A program made the translations under genes and the position numbers. From Bacteroidales bacterium (GTDB lineage Bacteria > Bacteroidota > Bacteroidia > Bacteroidales > UBA932), in the NCBI GenBank assembly GCA_015060205.1, contig SUYY01000003.1:1-64000 (forward strand): 64,000 bases of DNA. Reading direction: 5' to 3'. This document shows positions 1 to 9,872 of the stretch, piece by piece; position 1 is the first letter of the stretch; each line of letters opens with the position of its first letter. The notes below the pieces were generated by a model. That model saw nothing but the letters and a program-made list of their open reading frames with translations. It had not been told where the DNA came from and ran no database searches.

Positions 1-658
1 CAGAGAAACGGCCATATGTTCCTGTTACCTGCTTGAGAGCCTCATTTGCGTCAACGCCCTTCTTGATGAGGTCCATGAAGCGTCCGAGGTGTACGAACTG
101 GTATCCGCAGATCTCGTCGTTCTTGTCGAGAGCAAGAGTCTTGATATAACCCTCAGCCATTTCAAGATAACGTGGACCCTTTGCGAGAGTACCGTAGAGT
201 GTACCGACCTGTGAACGGAGTCCCTTTCCGAGGTCCTCAAGACCTGCTCCGATCATAAGACCACCCTCAGAGAATGCAGACTGTGTACGTCCGTAAACGA
301 TCTGGAGGAAGAGTTCGCGCATTGCTGTGTTGATAGCGTCGCAAACGAGGTCAGTGTTAAGTGCCTCAAGAAGAGTCTTGCCAGGGAGAATCTCAGATGC
401 CATAGCGGCAGAGTGAGTCATACCTGAACATCCGATAGTCTCAACGAGAGCCTCCTGGATGATACCTTCCTTTACATTGAGGGTGAGTTTACATGCACCC
501 TGCTGAGGAGCACACCAACCGATACCGTGAGTAAGACCGGAGATGTCAGTGATCTGTTTTGATTTCACCCACTTTCCTTCCTCAGGAATTGGAGCCGGAC
601 CGTGGTTCGGTCCCTTCTTTACGCAGCACATCTGCTGCACTTCGTGTGAATAAACCAT
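1..658 (-). CDS. GGGtGRT protein, NifU-like iron-sulfur scaffold (5' part only)
   Basis: This is the N-terminal 219 codons of a gene that runs off the left edge. The product begins MVYSHEVQQMCCVKKGPNHG and includes the stretches GLTHGIGWCAPQQGACKLTL and ETIGCSGMTHSAAMASEILPG. These match the GGGtGRT family of Bacteroidota and Firmicutes, whose first half resembles the NifU/IscU scaffold fold and which is usually annotated as iron-sulfur cluster assembly. The C-terminal GGGTGRT motif that names the family should lie outside the window. Cysteines at CC, WC, AC and GC could be cluster ligands. Codon use is strongly biased (GGT, CTC, ACT), as in highly expressed genes. The biochemical role of the family is poorly defined. 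Confidence 0.85.
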   Translation of the reverse strand, partial: MVYSHEVQQMCCVKKGPNHGPAPIPEEGKWVKSKQITDISGLTHGIGWCAPQQGACKLTLNVKEGIIQEALVETIGCSGMTHSAAMASEILPGKTLLEALNTDLVCDAINTAMRELFLQIVYGRTQSAFSEGGLMIGAGLEDLGKGLRSQVGTLYGTLAKGPRYLEMAEGYIKTLALDKNDEICGYQFVHLGRFMDLIKKGVDANEALKQVTGTYGRFS

Positions 659-746
659 AATAGTACTATTGTTTTATAAAACGTTGTTTTCGAACGGATT
701 TCCCTTTATCTTCGTCTGGATGCGATGATAACCGGAGAAAATCACG

Positions 747-754
747 CAAAGATA
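747..754 (-). promoter_or_regulatory. Bacteroidota -7 element (TATCTTTG) for the GGGtGRT gene
   Basis: The minus strand reads TATCTTTG, matching TAnnTTTG. The predicted transcription start is about 80 nt upstream of the GGGtGRT start codon. No clear -33 TTTG is seen at the expected distance. Confidence 0.55.
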
Positions 755-789
755 ATAATTTTTCCGAAAGGGTAATGAATGATATTCGC

Positions 790-797
790 TATATTTG
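790..797 (+). promoter_or_regulatory. Bacteroidota -7 element (TATATTTG), probable uvrB promoter
   Basis: TATATTTG matches TAnnTTTG and is the only good plus-strand candidate before uvrB. If used, the mRNA has a leader of about 270 nt that contains the T-poor repeat tract. Confidence 0.5.
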
Positions 798-840
798 CGT
801 TGTTGTTTGAAAGATTCTCACGTCGGGACTTTGTCCCTCC

Positions 841-1046
841 TCAGAATGACAGATGGAGGACCTTCAGAATGACGGAACGACAGGACGCCAGGACGAGAGA
901 TGACGGGAAGACAGATGACGGAACGACGGAACGACAGGACGCAAGATGACAGGACGCAAGATGACGGAACGCCAGATGACGGAACGACAGGACGACAGGA
1001 CGCCAGGACGAAAGATGACGGGAAGACAGATGACAGACAAGAGAAC
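841..1046 (+). repeat. T-poor degenerate tandem repeat (15-nt ATGAC units)
   Basis: This tract fills most of the 417-bp gap before uvrB. It is built from 15-nt units such as ATGACGGAACGACAG, ATGACGGGAAGACAG, ATGACAGGACGCAAG and ATGACGGAACGCCAG, with 8-nt GACAGGAC-type expansions between some of them. Thymine is almost confined to the ATGAC cores, so the strand is very purine/C-rich. A GGGAC-ttt-GTCCC hairpin (825-837) and CCTCAGAATGACAG lie at its left border. No frame stays open through it with convincing coding character. The 15-nt unit without spacers excludes a CRISPR array. Confidence 0.75.
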
Positions 1047-1075
1047 GATAAAGAGAACGTAGAGGAAAGATATAT

Positions 1076-3250
1076 ATGAAATTCAAGATAAGTTCGGAAT
1101 ACAAGCCTTCAGGAGACCAGCCTTCTGCAATCAAGGGAATATGCAGCGCTCTGAATGAGGGTGTGGATGCTGTCACTCTTCTCGGTGTGACCGGCTCCGG
1201 CAAGACCTTCACAATGGCCAATGTCATCGAGAAACTCCAGCGTCCTGCGTTGATTCTCAGCCATAACAAGACCTTGGCTGCCCAGTTGTACGGCGAATTC
1301 AAATCTTTCTTTCCGAACAATGCCGTCGAATATTTCGTATCATATTACGATTATTATCAGCCGGAGGCGTATCTGCCGGTGACTGATACATATATAGAAA
1401 AGGACCTGAGCATTAACGATGAGATCGAAAAACTCAGGCTCAGTGCAGCGTCAGCCCTGCTTTCAGGCAGACGGGATGTTATTGTAATATCCAGTGTATC
1501 ATGTCTTTACGGTATAGGTAATCCTGAGGATTTCCATTCACAGACGGTAAAGGTAAAGAGGGGAGAGAGCAGGAGTATGACAAGGCTCCTATATCAGTTG
1601 GTGGATGCGCTTTACAGCCGTACGGAGACCGATTTCAAACGTGGTACCTTCAGAGTGAGGGGCGATACCGTCGATATCTGCATAGGTTATGGCGAAAATG
1701 CGGTGAGAGTGGAATTTTTCGGGGATGAGGTGGAACAGATATCTGTGATAGACCCGATGACCGGTGCATTTATTGATGAACTGGACGAAATATCGATTTA
1801 TCCTGCCGGAAACTTTGTCACTACCAAGGAAAGAAGTGCCAAGGCCATAAGCCAGATTCAGGATGATATGATGGCACAATGTGAGTATTTTCATGAAATC
1901 GGGAAGCATCTTGAAGCAAAACGCCTGAAGCAGAGGGTGGAATATGACCTGGAGTTCATCAAGGAAATGGGATATTGTCCGGGCATAGAAAACTATTCGA
2001 GATATTTTGACGGAAGAAGCGAAGGCATGCGTCCATTCTGTCTGATAGACTATTTTCCTAAGGATTTCATCACATTCATTGATGAGAGCCATGTTACCCT
2101 TCCGCAGATACGGGCGATGTATGGCGGTGACCACTCCAGAAAGTCAGTCCTGGTGGATTATGGTTTCCGACTCCCGGCTGCAGCAGACAACAGACCTCTC
2201 AAGTTCGATGAATTCGAGGCAATCACTGGTCAGAAGGTTTTTGTCAGTGCAACTCCTGCCGACTATGAACTTGAAAAATCTGAAGGTCTTGTTGTGGAGC
2301 AGGTCGTAAGGCCGACAGGACTTCTCGATCCGCCTATAGAGGTACGTCCTACGAAGAATCAGGTGGATGACCTCCTCGAAGAAATCCGCAGGCGTGCCGA
2401 ATTGGACGAAAGAGTTCTTGTGACCACTCTTACTAAGAGAATGGCTGAGGAACTTGATAAATATTTCGAGAAGATGGGCGTGAGATGCCGTTATATCCAC
2501 TCCGATGTTGATACTCTCGAGAGAGTCGAGATTATCGAAGACTTCAAGAACGGACTATTCGACGTCCTCATCGGTGTGAACCTCCTCAGGGAAGGACTTG
2601 ATATTCCGAGTGTTTCGCTTGTCGCCATTCTTGACGCAGACAAGGAGGGATTCCTCAGAAGTGACAGGGCGTTGACCCAGACTGCCGGACGCGCTGCTCG
2701 TAATGTCAATGGACTTGTGATAATGTATGCAGACAATATCACCGATTCCATGCAACGCACCATATATGAGACTGACCGTCGTCGCAGCAAGCAGATGGAA
2801 TATAACAAACTGCACGGAATCACCCCTACTCAGGTGGCTGTGAAGAAGAATGTTCTGGTCGATGACGCTACCTCGGATGAAAAGCAGAGGAATCCGCGTC
2901 TTGCAAACAGTGTGAACGGAAGAGTCAGTGCGGCAAATTCATACGATTCCCCTACATATATTCCGGATCCTACAGATCTGGGCCGTGGCTCGGTGAGTGT
3001 AGGTCTCGGGCATGACTCCAAGCGTGAGACCAATTCCGCATATGTGGACGGATATGTTCAGGCTGACCTTGCGGCTGTCCTTCAGGATCCTGTGATCCGT
3101 TCGATGTCACGTCCTCAGGTGGAAAAAGCCGTCGAGCAGGCCAAACGGAATATGCAGAAGGCTGCAGCAGACCTTGATTTCATGGCGGCAGCCAAGTACC
3201 GCGATGAGATGTGGGCATTGCAGCAGTATCTGAAGGTATGGAAGGAGTAG
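1076..3250 (+). CDS. uvrB: Excinuclease ABC subunit B (UvrB)
   Basis: UvrB is the damage-verifying helicase-like subunit of bacterial nucleotide excision repair. It is loaded by UvrA and recruits UvrC. The 724-aa product has Walker A GVTGSGKT (residues 37-44), the tyrosine-rich beta-hairpin [10 protein letters not shown] near residue 90, FIDESH for Walker B, and the C-terminal helicase half with [17 protein letters not shown] motifs and the QTAGRAARN motif VI. A C-terminal UVR coiled coil (about 690-724) would contact UvrC. It is about 50 residues longer than typical UvrB because of a low-complexity Ser/Asp-rich insert (about 605-670) before the UVR motif. AGAGGAAAG precedes the ATG. It converges on the next gene, with 17 bp between stop codons. 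Confidence 0.97.
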   Translation: MKFKISSEYKPSGDQPSAIKGICSALNEGVDAVTLLGVTGSGKTFTMANVIEKLQRPALILSHNKTLAAQLYGEFKSFFPNNAVEYFVSYYDYYQPEAYLPVTDTYIEKDLSINDEIEKLRLSAASALLSGRRDVIVISSVSCLYGIGNPEDFHSQTVKVKRGESRSMTRLLYQLVDALYSRTETDFKRGTFRVRGDTVDICIGYGENAVRVEFFGDEVEQISVIDPMTGAFIDELDEISIYPAGNFVTTKERSAKAISQIQDDMMAQCEYFHEIGKHLEAKRLKQRVEYDLEFIKEMGYCPGIENYSRYFDGRSEGMRPFCLIDYFPKDFITFIDESHVTLPQIRAMYGGDHSRKSVLVDYGFRLPAAADNRPLKFDEFEAITGQKVFVSATPADYELEKSEGLVVEQVVRPTGLLDPPIEVRPTKNQVDDLLEEIRRRAELDERVLVTTLTKRMAEELDKYFEKMGVRCRYIHSDVDTLERVEIIEDFKNGLFDVLIGVNLLREGLDIPSVSLVAILDADKEGFLRSDRALTQTAGRAARNVNGLVIMYADNITDSMQRTIYETDRRRSKQMEYNKLHGITPTQVAVKKNVLVDDATSDEKQRNPRLANSVNGRVSAANSYDSPTYIPDPTDLGRGSVSVGLGHDSKRETNSAYVDGYVQADLAAVLQDPVIRSMSRPQVEKAVEQAKRNMQKAAADLDFMAAAKYRDEMWALQQYLKVWKE

Positions 3251-3267
3251 TGGTCGCTCGATGGGGA

Positions 3268-4590
3268 TTATTTGCAGACCATGATGTCCAGAATCATATT
3301 GTCGGTATGCTGCATTCCTACAGAACCGATGCGTCCGAGATTCTGAATGGTCTTTTCTATATCCTTTTCAATGATTCCGTCATGTTCGGATATGCATATG
3401 CCCTCGCGCGCAAGGACTGCCGACTGGAGGGCTGATGATACTCCCGAGGCAACCTTCATGGCGCATCCCACTTTTGCTCCGTCGCAGACCATTCCTGTGA
3501 TGTTTCCTATCATGTTCTTGATCGCTGCACATATCTGTTCGTAGTCACCTCCACGCAGATATACCAGACCGCATGAAGCACCGGTCGAGGCAATCACGCA
3601 TCCGCACAAAGCAGACAGTTTTCCAAGATATCCTTTGATATGGATGGCAATCAGATGGCTAAGGACCAGGGCGCGTGCCAGTTCTTCATCTGAAGTGCCG
3701 TATCTGATGGAATATGCAATCACCGGCATGGTCACTGTTATTCCCTGATTACCGCTTCCGGAGTTGCTCATGGCTGCAAGCGTACAACCTGCCATTCTTG
3801 CGTCGGATGCTGCTGCAGTGAGCGCCATTGCATAACTGAGGAAGTCTCCTCCGAATACCTCGCGGTTGGCGTCAAGGCTTATGGCATAGCCGACCCTCAG
3901 ACCGTAACGTCCGGACATTCCTTCCTGTGCAAGTGCCATGTTCAGCGTACGGGAATCCAGAATGAATCTGATCTCGTCATATGGAACAGTGGAGGCAAAT
4001 TCAAGTATCTCTTTTACGGTCAGCCCATAATCCAGAGTCGATTTCTGGTCATATGTGTCTTCATCATCGCATGACGAAGCATACGAGTCGCTCACTGAGT
4101 CATATCCGGTCTCCACAATATTGTCGTGGTCTTTCTGTATTACCGCATATGAAGAATGTCCCATTGCATCGATTGTGACCTTGACATAGAGTTTCATATC
4201 AGTCTGGGCAAGCCCCACTTCAACCTTTCCGTTCTCAACCATCTCCTTGGCAGAACGTACGGCATCTTCATCTATGTCGTTCAATACCTCAAGACCATAG
4301 CGGGACTTTCCGCATATGGCACCGAGAGCAGATGCAATATGCAGACCCACCATTCCTGTCCCGGGGATTCCTACACCCATACCGTTCTTAAGTATGTTTC
4401 CGCTTACTTCAGCCTTGACGAGGTAGTCACATCCTGTCCTCCAATGTTCAGGAAGTTCTGTGCATTTCTCTTCCATGATCTCCATCGCTTTCGCTACGGC
4501 AAGAGCCACGGCAATGGGTTCTGTACATCCTAATGCTGGTTTGACTTCCTTTCGGATCAGTCCGATGATTTCACTTTCACGTGGTGTCAT
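3268..4590 (-). CDS. cyuA: L-cysteine desulfidase / UPF0597 (serine dehydratase alpha-like) family protein
   Basis: The 440-aa protein matches the UPF0597/CyuA (YhaM) family, which contains [4Fe-4S] L-cysteine desulfidases that release sulfide, ammonia and pyruvate from cysteine. Visible hallmarks are GCTEP near the N-terminus (Cys22), SNSGSGNQGI in the middle, and the C-terminal cysteine cluster around ASTGASCGL and MVCDGAKVGCAMK, consistent with the iron-sulfur ligands known for the archaeal enzyme. It is the last gene of a four-gene minus-strand operon, and its ATG overlaps the stop of the upstream amidase gene by 4 bp. Cysteine catabolism is the likely role. The family is not fully characterised, so other amino-acid substrates are possible. 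Confidence 0.88.
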   Translation of the reverse strand: MTPRESEIIGLIRKEVKPALGCTEPIAVALAVAKAMEIMEEKCTELPEHWRTGCDYLVKAEVSGNILKNGMGVGIPGTGMVGLHIASALGAICGKSRYGLEVLNDIDEDAVRSAKEMVENGKVEVGLAQTDMKLYVKVTIDAMGHSSYAVIQKDHDNIVETGYDSVSDSYASSCDDEDTYDQKSTLDYGLTVKEILEFASTVPYDEIRFILDSRTLNMALAQEGMSGRYGLRVGYAISLDANREVFGGDFLSYAMALTAAASDARMAGCTLAAMSNSGSGNQGITVTMPVIAYSIRYGTSDEELARALVLSHLIAIHIKGYLGKLSALCGCVIASTGASCGLVYLRGGDYEQICAAIKNMIGNITGMVCDGAKVGCAMKVASGVSSALQSAVLAREGICISEHDGIIEKDIEKTIQNLGRIGSVGMQHTDNMILDIMVCK

Positions 4591-7500
4591 TTCTTGAGGT
4601 ATTCTAATATGGTTACTATCAATCTGTCTTTCATTTCGGCATCTTCAACAGCGTCGATCGGGAAACCCAGGCTTATGCAACGGTATCCGTTTCCCTGATG
4701 GTATACTCCTGCAGGAATATCTGTGTCGGAATATCTGTATATGATCTTGCCTGCTGAGTTTGCCGGGGCTATGCCGTCTACCGATTCGACGCAATATCTG
4801 TGCGGATTCATTTCTTTGACAAGCGGGAATCTCTCCGTTCCTGACGCAGATCTGACTCTTCCTTTTCTGCTGGCATGGTTGGTAACGAAAGAGTAACCGA
4901 GTGTTTCCTTGGCAAATTTCACTACATCCGCATGGAAGGTACTGTCTTTCTGAACCGGATATATGCAGTCGTCCACGTCCGTTCCTATATATGAACCGCT
5001 GACTATGAGGTTTATGCCTTTTGACGACGCTCTGCGCAGAGCATTCTGCATTTCATAAGGGAAGATTGTGAACTTCTCCATATTGCCCACAGGAGTGGTT
5101 ACCTGCTTGCCGCACACAAGGTCTATTGTCCAGGCGTCAGAGCAGAAAAGAGAATCTGACGAGAATCTTTCGTTACTGCATGAATAGAATGCATGTCCTG
5201 CTTCCAGGACAGACTTGCCGTGTTCATAAGGATAGTCGAAAGAGTTTCCGGCAACTATGTTTCCAGCCATGTCAGAGTAGGATGCTCCGAAGCCCTGTCT
5301 GCTGTTGGTTATCCATTCTTCGCCTCTTCTGAAATTGTACATTTCTCCTATGAAAGTGATGTCTTTCCTGTCAGGAACTCCGCTGTCGACACTGTTGTCA
5401 AATCCTGCGCGCTCCTCGCCGTCGAACCAGGCCGGTGCGCTTATCCTGTCGAAATTGTTTACTATCAATATTTTATCTACGGTCGGACATTCTGCAGGAA
5501 TACCTATGCTCACTGTTTCAGAAGGGAAACCAAGTCCGCCGTCATTGTAGGCGACTACCTTGAAACTTACGGGTTCTCCAGGAGTCAAAGCAGTTTCATA
5601 CCTGCATTCTGTAACATATGTGCCGTTGTCGAATCCTCCGTTTCCGATTCTTTTATATACTATATAGCCTTCAGGTGATGCTGTAGGTTCGAGAGGGTCT
5701 TCAACAGGACTCCAACTCAGGACAGCGTTGCCGTTCTCCGAGAACCTGACTCCGACAGAAGAGACAGGAAGAGGCTGTACCGTATATCCGCATCCGAAAC
5801 GGTTGCTGAGGTATTTAAGCATACCTTTGTATATGGCTCTGCTCACGGTAAATCTGAACGAAGGGTCCAGTCCTCGTTTCATGTCCGCGAAATTCTGATG
5901 CGACAGCAGTTCAAGAAGCATTGCCGGACATGAAGGCGTGCGGGACTCCCTGTATGACCTGTCCCATATGTTCCGGCGTGTCCAAAGACTGTCGTATGTA
6001 GCCCTGATATCGTCCACTATCTGGCTCTGTACCATGTCGGTATACATCCTGCTGGTGAGACGGTCTTCTCCGGTGGGAAGGGTGGTCTTGCCCTCTGAAC
6101 GGTAGGTATAGATACCCAATGTTCCCACGATACTATTATCCGGTCTTACTCCGGCATCGGTATGGAAACCGAAGGAAAGGTCTACAGGTATTCCCAATCC
6201 ACCTTTTCTGTCGGGATTCGTCCGTGACCCTCTTGTGATCCATTCCACCCAGTCTCCTCGTGACATGAAGTCATCCCTATAGTCCTGTTCTCCGCAGTTC
6301 TGATAGTATACAGTACTGTCTGCTCCGGCCCACTGCAGGTAATATCTTGCTCCCTCTGCCGAACGTGGCAGACCTGAAATTTCAGGTTCCGCGACATCTG
6401 CCGCAGACTCTTCCTCAGACACCTCTCTTCCACGGGCGATATTGCCCATTCCTCCACCGAATCTTACCGCGTCAGCGCTTATGACCGCTCCCACCTCGGT
6501 CCTGTAGCCTTTTGGAGTCCTGTTGTCAAGGGTCACATACCCTTGGGAACCCTCTGCAAATTCAAATGTTCCAAGATATATCCATGTTCCTCCACCCATT
6601 TTCTGATTCACTGCAAATTCGCTTCTGCCTCCAAGATGGTGAACGGTGTAATGTGCTGATGCTGTGCTGTTTGGAAGAGATTTATATGAGACATATACGG
6701 CATATTCGCCCCTTTCCGGAATGACCGGTGTCCATGTTACAGATGCTGTCGACTTTGATGACGCACTTACGCATGCGGCAGACCTCGCCGTACCGTTCCT
6801 GAAAGGATTTTCCAGATCCTGATATATCGGTTTTATATCAGCAAAACCTTCGCCGGCATCGGTCCATCTTCCGTTTTCCTTATATGTTCCTTTGCCTCTC
6901 GCTCCGCATGAGAGGTCATTGTCCACAATTACTTCGTTGTGCTGTATGTCCCTCTCGCGTGGAAGGAGTACATATGCTCCGGCATTTTCAAGCATAGGCA
7001 CAAGGTAGGGAAGAACAAAGCCTTGTGTGAACATGTCTTCACAGGTCTGGAACAGACAAGGACGCTGCCACTTCCAAAGTCCGCTTCCATTGTCGAAATA
7101 CCGTCCGTGACTCTGCCAGAGCGCTATATGTCTTCCTGAAAGTCCACCGGTAAATTCCCTGCCGTTCAAGTTTTCTACTATCAGTGTGCTCTGTGACGGC
7201 GCTTTTACCTTATGCCTGGAGTCGGATGGCCTGCCGTCGTATGTCAGTTGCGGCATTACAAGTCTGTCCAGAGAAACTTTTCTGCTGTATATCTCTCCAA
7301 GTCTGTATCTGCTGTATTCTTCGGGAAAAAGGTCCTTCAAGGTGTTCCTGAACCATTTTACGTCGTCTTTTCTCCAGGGATAGTCCCCAAGTGATTCGGT
7401 GAAGTAGAAATCAAGATTACCACCTCTTTTCATCGCCGTCTTCATGAGTATGTTGCCGCATACTCCCGTGCGTTCCGTCATCAGGGTTGCAAGGGAATCA

Positions 7501-7595
7501 CATGCAACCCTGAAATCCTTTACGATCCTGCTTTGGGCTGTAGAAGAAATCTGCACGCCAATGATTAGGGCCAGTATTGCTGTTATATGTTTCAT
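4587..7595 (-). CDS. Secreted N-acetylmuramoyl-L-alanine amidase-like protein with inserted golvesin/xanthan-lyase domain and FnIII
   Basis: The 1002-aa product starts with a signal peptide (MKHITAILALIIGVQISSTA). It resembles Bacteroidota proteins annotated as putative xanthan lyase or golvesin C-terminal-like. An Amidase_3-type zinc peptidase appears split. The first half holds ALWQSHGRYF (His163) and QTCEDMFTQGF (Glu186). A beta-rich golvesin-like domain follows (about 245-385; YAVYVSYKSLPNSTASAHYT and GTWIYLGTFEFAEGSQGYV). Amidase elements then resume with GFHTDAG (second His, near 480) and LLELLSHQNF (Glu, near 570). An FnIII module lies at about 640-720, and a further globular domain ends the protein. 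All four expected zinc/catalytic residues are present, so peptidoglycan cleavage is plausible. Its ATG overlaps the VanZ-like gene. Confidence 0.75.
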   Translation of the reverse strand: MKHITAILALIIGVQISSTAQSRIVKDFRVACDSLATLMTERTGVCGNILMKTAMKRGGNLDFYFTESLGDYPWRKDDVKWFRNTLKDLFPEEYSRYRLGEIYSRKVSLDRLVMPQLTYDGRPSDSRHKVKAPSQSTLIVENLNGREFTGGLSGRHIALWQSHGRYFDNGSGLWKWQRPCLFQTCEDMFTQGFVLPYLVPMLENAGAYVLLPRERDIQHNEVIVDNDLSCGARGKGTYKENGRWTDAGEGFADIKPIYQDLENPFRNGTARSAACVSASSKSTASVTWTPVIPERGEYAVYVSYKSLPNSTASAHYTVHHLGGRSEFAVNQKMGGGTWIYLGTFEFAEGSQGYVTLDNRTPKGYRTEVGAVISADAVRFGGGMGNIARGREVSEEESAADVAEPEISGLPRSAEGARYYLQWAGADSTVYYQNCGEQDYRDDFMSRGDWVEWITRGSRTNPDRKGGLGIPVDLSFGFHTDAGVRPDNSIVGTLGIYTYRSEGKTTLPTGEDRLTSRMYTDMVQSQIVDDIRATYDSLWTRRNIWDRSYRESRTPSCPAMLLELLSHQNFADMKRGLDPSFRFTVSRAIYKGMLKYLSNRFGCGYTVQPLPVSSVGVRFSENGNAVLSWSPVEDPLEPTASPEGYIVYKRIGNGGFDNGTYVTECRYETALTPGEPVSFKVVAYNDGGLGFPSETVSIGIPAECPTVDKILIVNNFDRISAPAWFDGEERAGFDNSVDSGVPDRKDITFIGEMYNFRRGEEWITNSRQGFGASYSDMAGNIVAGNSFDYPYEHGKSVLEAGHAFYSCSNERFSSDSLFCSDAWTIDLVCGKQVTTPVGNMEKFTIFPYEMQNALRRASSKGINLIVSGSYIGTDVDDCIYPVQKDSTFHADVVKFAKETLGYSFVTNHASRKGRVRSASGTERFPLVKEMNPHRYCVESVDGIAPANSAGKIIYRYSDTDIPAGVYHQGNGYRCISLGFPIDAVEDAEMKDRLIVTILEYLKK

Positions 7596-7987
7596 CTGTC
7601 TTTTCTGAATAATATGTAAAGCAGGGTAATGACTGCACCTGATGCAAGCCCCGCTCCGTCTGCCAGAATATCTCCTTTTTCTGCAGACCTGTATTCAAGT
7701 TGGGCCTGAATCTGTTCCACTCCGAACGCCATTCCCAGACCGACAATGCACAGAATCATTACGATCATGACGCTCTGAGCAGGCTTTGTCGACCCGTTGC
7801 CGAATGTGATGAATCCCAGTGGCGGAAAGGGCAGAAACATCAGGAAATGCCCCACCTTGTCTGCAGGAAGTCCGAAGATAAGTGTGGGGAGTTGAGGTAT
7901 ATCATCAGGCCTGGCAAAGCAGAGATATGCCACTGCCGCTATGTAGAGGCAGAATATGACCTTTGATATGATTCGTCCGGAATGCAT
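7592..7987 (-). CDS. VanZ-like family membrane protein
   Basis: The 131-aa protein has about four hydrophobic helices and the VanZ-like signature DKVGHFLMFLPFPPLG plus GVEQIQAQL...GDILADGAGLASG. VanZ-like proteins include the teicoplanin-resistance protein VanZ, but most members in Bacteroidota have no known function and lie beside cell-envelope genes. Here it sits between an MsbA-like exporter and a secreted amidase-like protein, abutting the former and overlapping the latter by 4 bp, which argues for translational coupling in one operon. An envelope role is an inference. Drug resistance should not be assumed. Confidence 0.8.
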   Translation of the reverse strand: MHSGRIISKVIFCLYIAAVAYLCFARPDDIPQLPTLIFGLPADKVGHFLMFLPFPPLGFITFGNGSTKPAQSVMIVMILCIVGLGMAFGVEQIQAQLEYRSAEKGDILADGAGLASGAVITLLYILFRKDR

Positions 7988-9820
7988 TTACAGGGCCTGC
8001 ATGTCTGTGAGTTTCTTGTAGTAGCCGTTGAGGGCAAGAAGTTCTTCATGCTTTCCTCTTTCAACTATTCGTCCTTCATGCATCACGCATATCATGTCGG
8101 CATTCTTGATCGTGGACAGACGGTGTGCGATGGCGATTGTGGTACGAGAGCCGGTGAGCCTGTCGAGTGCCTCCTGGACAAGTTTCTCTGATTCCGTGTC
8201 AAGTGCAGATGTCGCCTCGTCGAGGATAAGGATAGGAGGGTTCTTCAGTATGGCTCGTGCGATGCTGATACGCTGCCTCTGACCACCGGAGAGTTTCGCT
8301 CCACGGTCTCCAATATTGGTCTGATATCCATCTTCCTTCTCCATTATGAAGTCATGCGCATTGGCGATCTTTGCTGCAGCAATGACATCTTCTTCAGTGG
8401 CGCCTTCCACTCCGAATGCTATATTGTTGAATATCGTGTCATTGAACAGGATTGCCTCTTGGTTCACATTACCGACTATGCTTCGCAGATCCTTTATCCT
8501 ATAGTCCTTGATGTTGATTCCGTCGAGTTCAATCTCGCCTCCGCTCACATCGTGGAACCTCGGAATGAGGTCGACCAATGTGGATTTTCCCGATCCGGAC
8601 TGACCTACCAACGCTATCATCCTGCCTTTAGGGATGGTCAGGTCTATGTCAGAGAGTACCTCCTTGCCTTCTTCATATGCAAAGCGGACATTGCGGAACT
8701 CGATCCTGTCATTGAATCCTTTGAACTTCACAGGTTTCTCAGGTTCCTTTATAGGATTCTCTGCAAGCATTATCTTTTCCAGACGCTCGATGGATGCAAG
8801 TCCTCTAGGAATGCTGTAACCTGCCTTGGAGAACTCCTTGAGAGGTCCCAGGACGCTGTAAAGTATAACCATGTAGAATATGAATGACGGTGCGTCTATA
8901 GGTGATGCATCACTCAGGATCAGAGTGCCTCCGAACCAGAGGACTATCATTATCATGCATGTTCCCAGGAACTCGCTTACCGGATGTGCCGATGCCTGCC
9001 TTGTGGCGACTCTGCTTACGGCCTTTCTGTGCTCGTCCGCAGTCCTGGCGAATCTTGCCTTCATCTTGTCTTCTGCAATGAATGCCTTTATGATCCTCAA
9101 GCCGCCAAGGGTTTCGTCAAGTTGAGACATGATGTCACTCCATTTGATCTGGGCCTCCATTGACCTTCTCTTGAGTTTCTTTCCCAATGCGCTCATTCCC
9201 CAGGCCATCAGAGGAACCACAGCAATAGTGAAAAGTGTGAGTTCCCAACTTGTCACGATGAGGGTGGCAAAATAGAATGTGATGAGTATCGGATTCTTTA
9301 TGAGCATGTCCAGAGAACTTGTGATGGAATATTCCACCTCGTTCACGTCACCGCTCATTCTTGCAATGATGTCTCCTTTCCTGTTCTGGGAGAAATAACC
9401 GATGTTGAGGCTCATCAGTTTGTTGTAGACCTGAGTCCTGATGTCTCTGACCACACCGGTCCTCAAAGGGATCATGACCGCCGAAGAACCGAAATAGCAA
9501 CTTGTCTTCAGTGCAGTCATCAACGCCATGAAGAGTCCGATTATGATGAGCGTGTTCGAACCGCCGAACCTGTCGATGCATTCAGTCATGTAGTAGTACA
9601 TGTTGTTCATCACTATGTCCTTGACCGGCATGGCACTGTCCCATGGGATGAACTCATACACCTTCGTATCCATCTTGAAGAGAATCTGCAGAAGAGGGAT
9701 TATCAGGGTGAATGAGAATATGTTGAATATCGCTGAAAATATATTCAGTACCACGGCCCAGGCCATGTATCTGCCGTATGGTGACGCGTATTGCTTAAGG
9801 ACTCTAAGGAATTGTCTCAT
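7988..9820 (-). CDS. ABC exporter, fused permease/ATPase (MsbA-like)
   Basis: The 610-aa half-transporter has six predicted membrane helices in the N-terminal 320 residues followed by a nucleotide-binding domain. It carries Walker A GQSGSGKST, signature LSGGQRQRISIARA, Walker B ILILDEATSALD with the catalytic Glu, and the switch IAHRLST. The overall match is to the MsbA/lipid and drug exporter group common in Bacteroidota. It is the first gene of the minus-strand operon that continues with the VanZ-like protein, amidase and cysteine desulfidase. The substrate cannot be read from the sequence. Lipid A-type lipid or a multidrug substrate are the usual possibilities. Confidence 0.92.
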   Translation of the reverse strand: MRQFLRVLKQYASPYGRYMAWAVVLNIFSAIFNIFSFTLIIPLLQILFKMDTKVYEFIPWDSAMPVKDIVMNNMYYYMTECIDRFGGSNTLIIIGLFMALMTALKTSCYFGSSAVMIPLRTGVVRDIRTQVYNKLMSLNIGYFSQNRKGDIIARMSGDVNEVEYSITSSLDMLIKNPILITFYFATLIVTSWELTLFTIAVVPLMAWGMSALGKKLKRRSMEAQIKWSDIMSQLDETLGGLRIIKAFIAEDKMKARFARTADEHRKAVSRVATRQASAHPVSEFLGTCMIMIVLWFGGTLILSDASPIDAPSFIFYMVILYSVLGPLKEFSKAGYSIPRGLASIERLEKIMLAENPIKEPEKPVKFKGFNDRIEFRNVRFAYEEGKEVLSDIDLTIPKGRMIALVGQSGSGKSTLVDLIPRFHDVSGGEIELDGINIKDYRIKDLRSIVGNVNQEAILFNDTIFNNIAFGVEGATEEDVIAAAKIANAHDFIMEKEDGYQTNIGDRGAKLSGGQRQRISIARAILKNPPILILDEATSALDTESEKLVQEALDRLTGSRTTIAIAHRLSTIKNADMICVMHEGRIVERGKHEELLALNGYYKKLTDMQAL

Positions 9821-9845
9821 GATATGGTCTGTTTAATCCGGGCAA

Positions 9846-9861
9846 GGCGTATTGTTACGCC
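9846..9861 (-). other. Small hairpin in the 5' leader of the MsbA-like gene
   Basis: GGCGT-attgtt-ACGCC forms a 5-bp stem between the predicted transcription start and the start codon. There is no T-run, so it is not a terminator. A regulatory role is unproven. Confidence 0.3.
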
Positions 9862-9872
9862 CGCACAATCTA

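Noticed and set aside
841..1046. Tandem repeat considered as a CRISPR array
   Set aside because: Units are 15 nt and contiguous, with no constant-length spacers and no cas genes nearby.
841..1320. 159-codon minus-strand open frame over the repeat and the start of uvrB
   Set aside because: It encodes a low-complexity Ser/His/Arg repeat from the T-poor tract and then reads antisense through uvrB; no protein character.
1589..2134. 181-codon minus-strand open frame opposite uvrB
   Set aside because: Antisense shadow of uvrB with no motif or start context.
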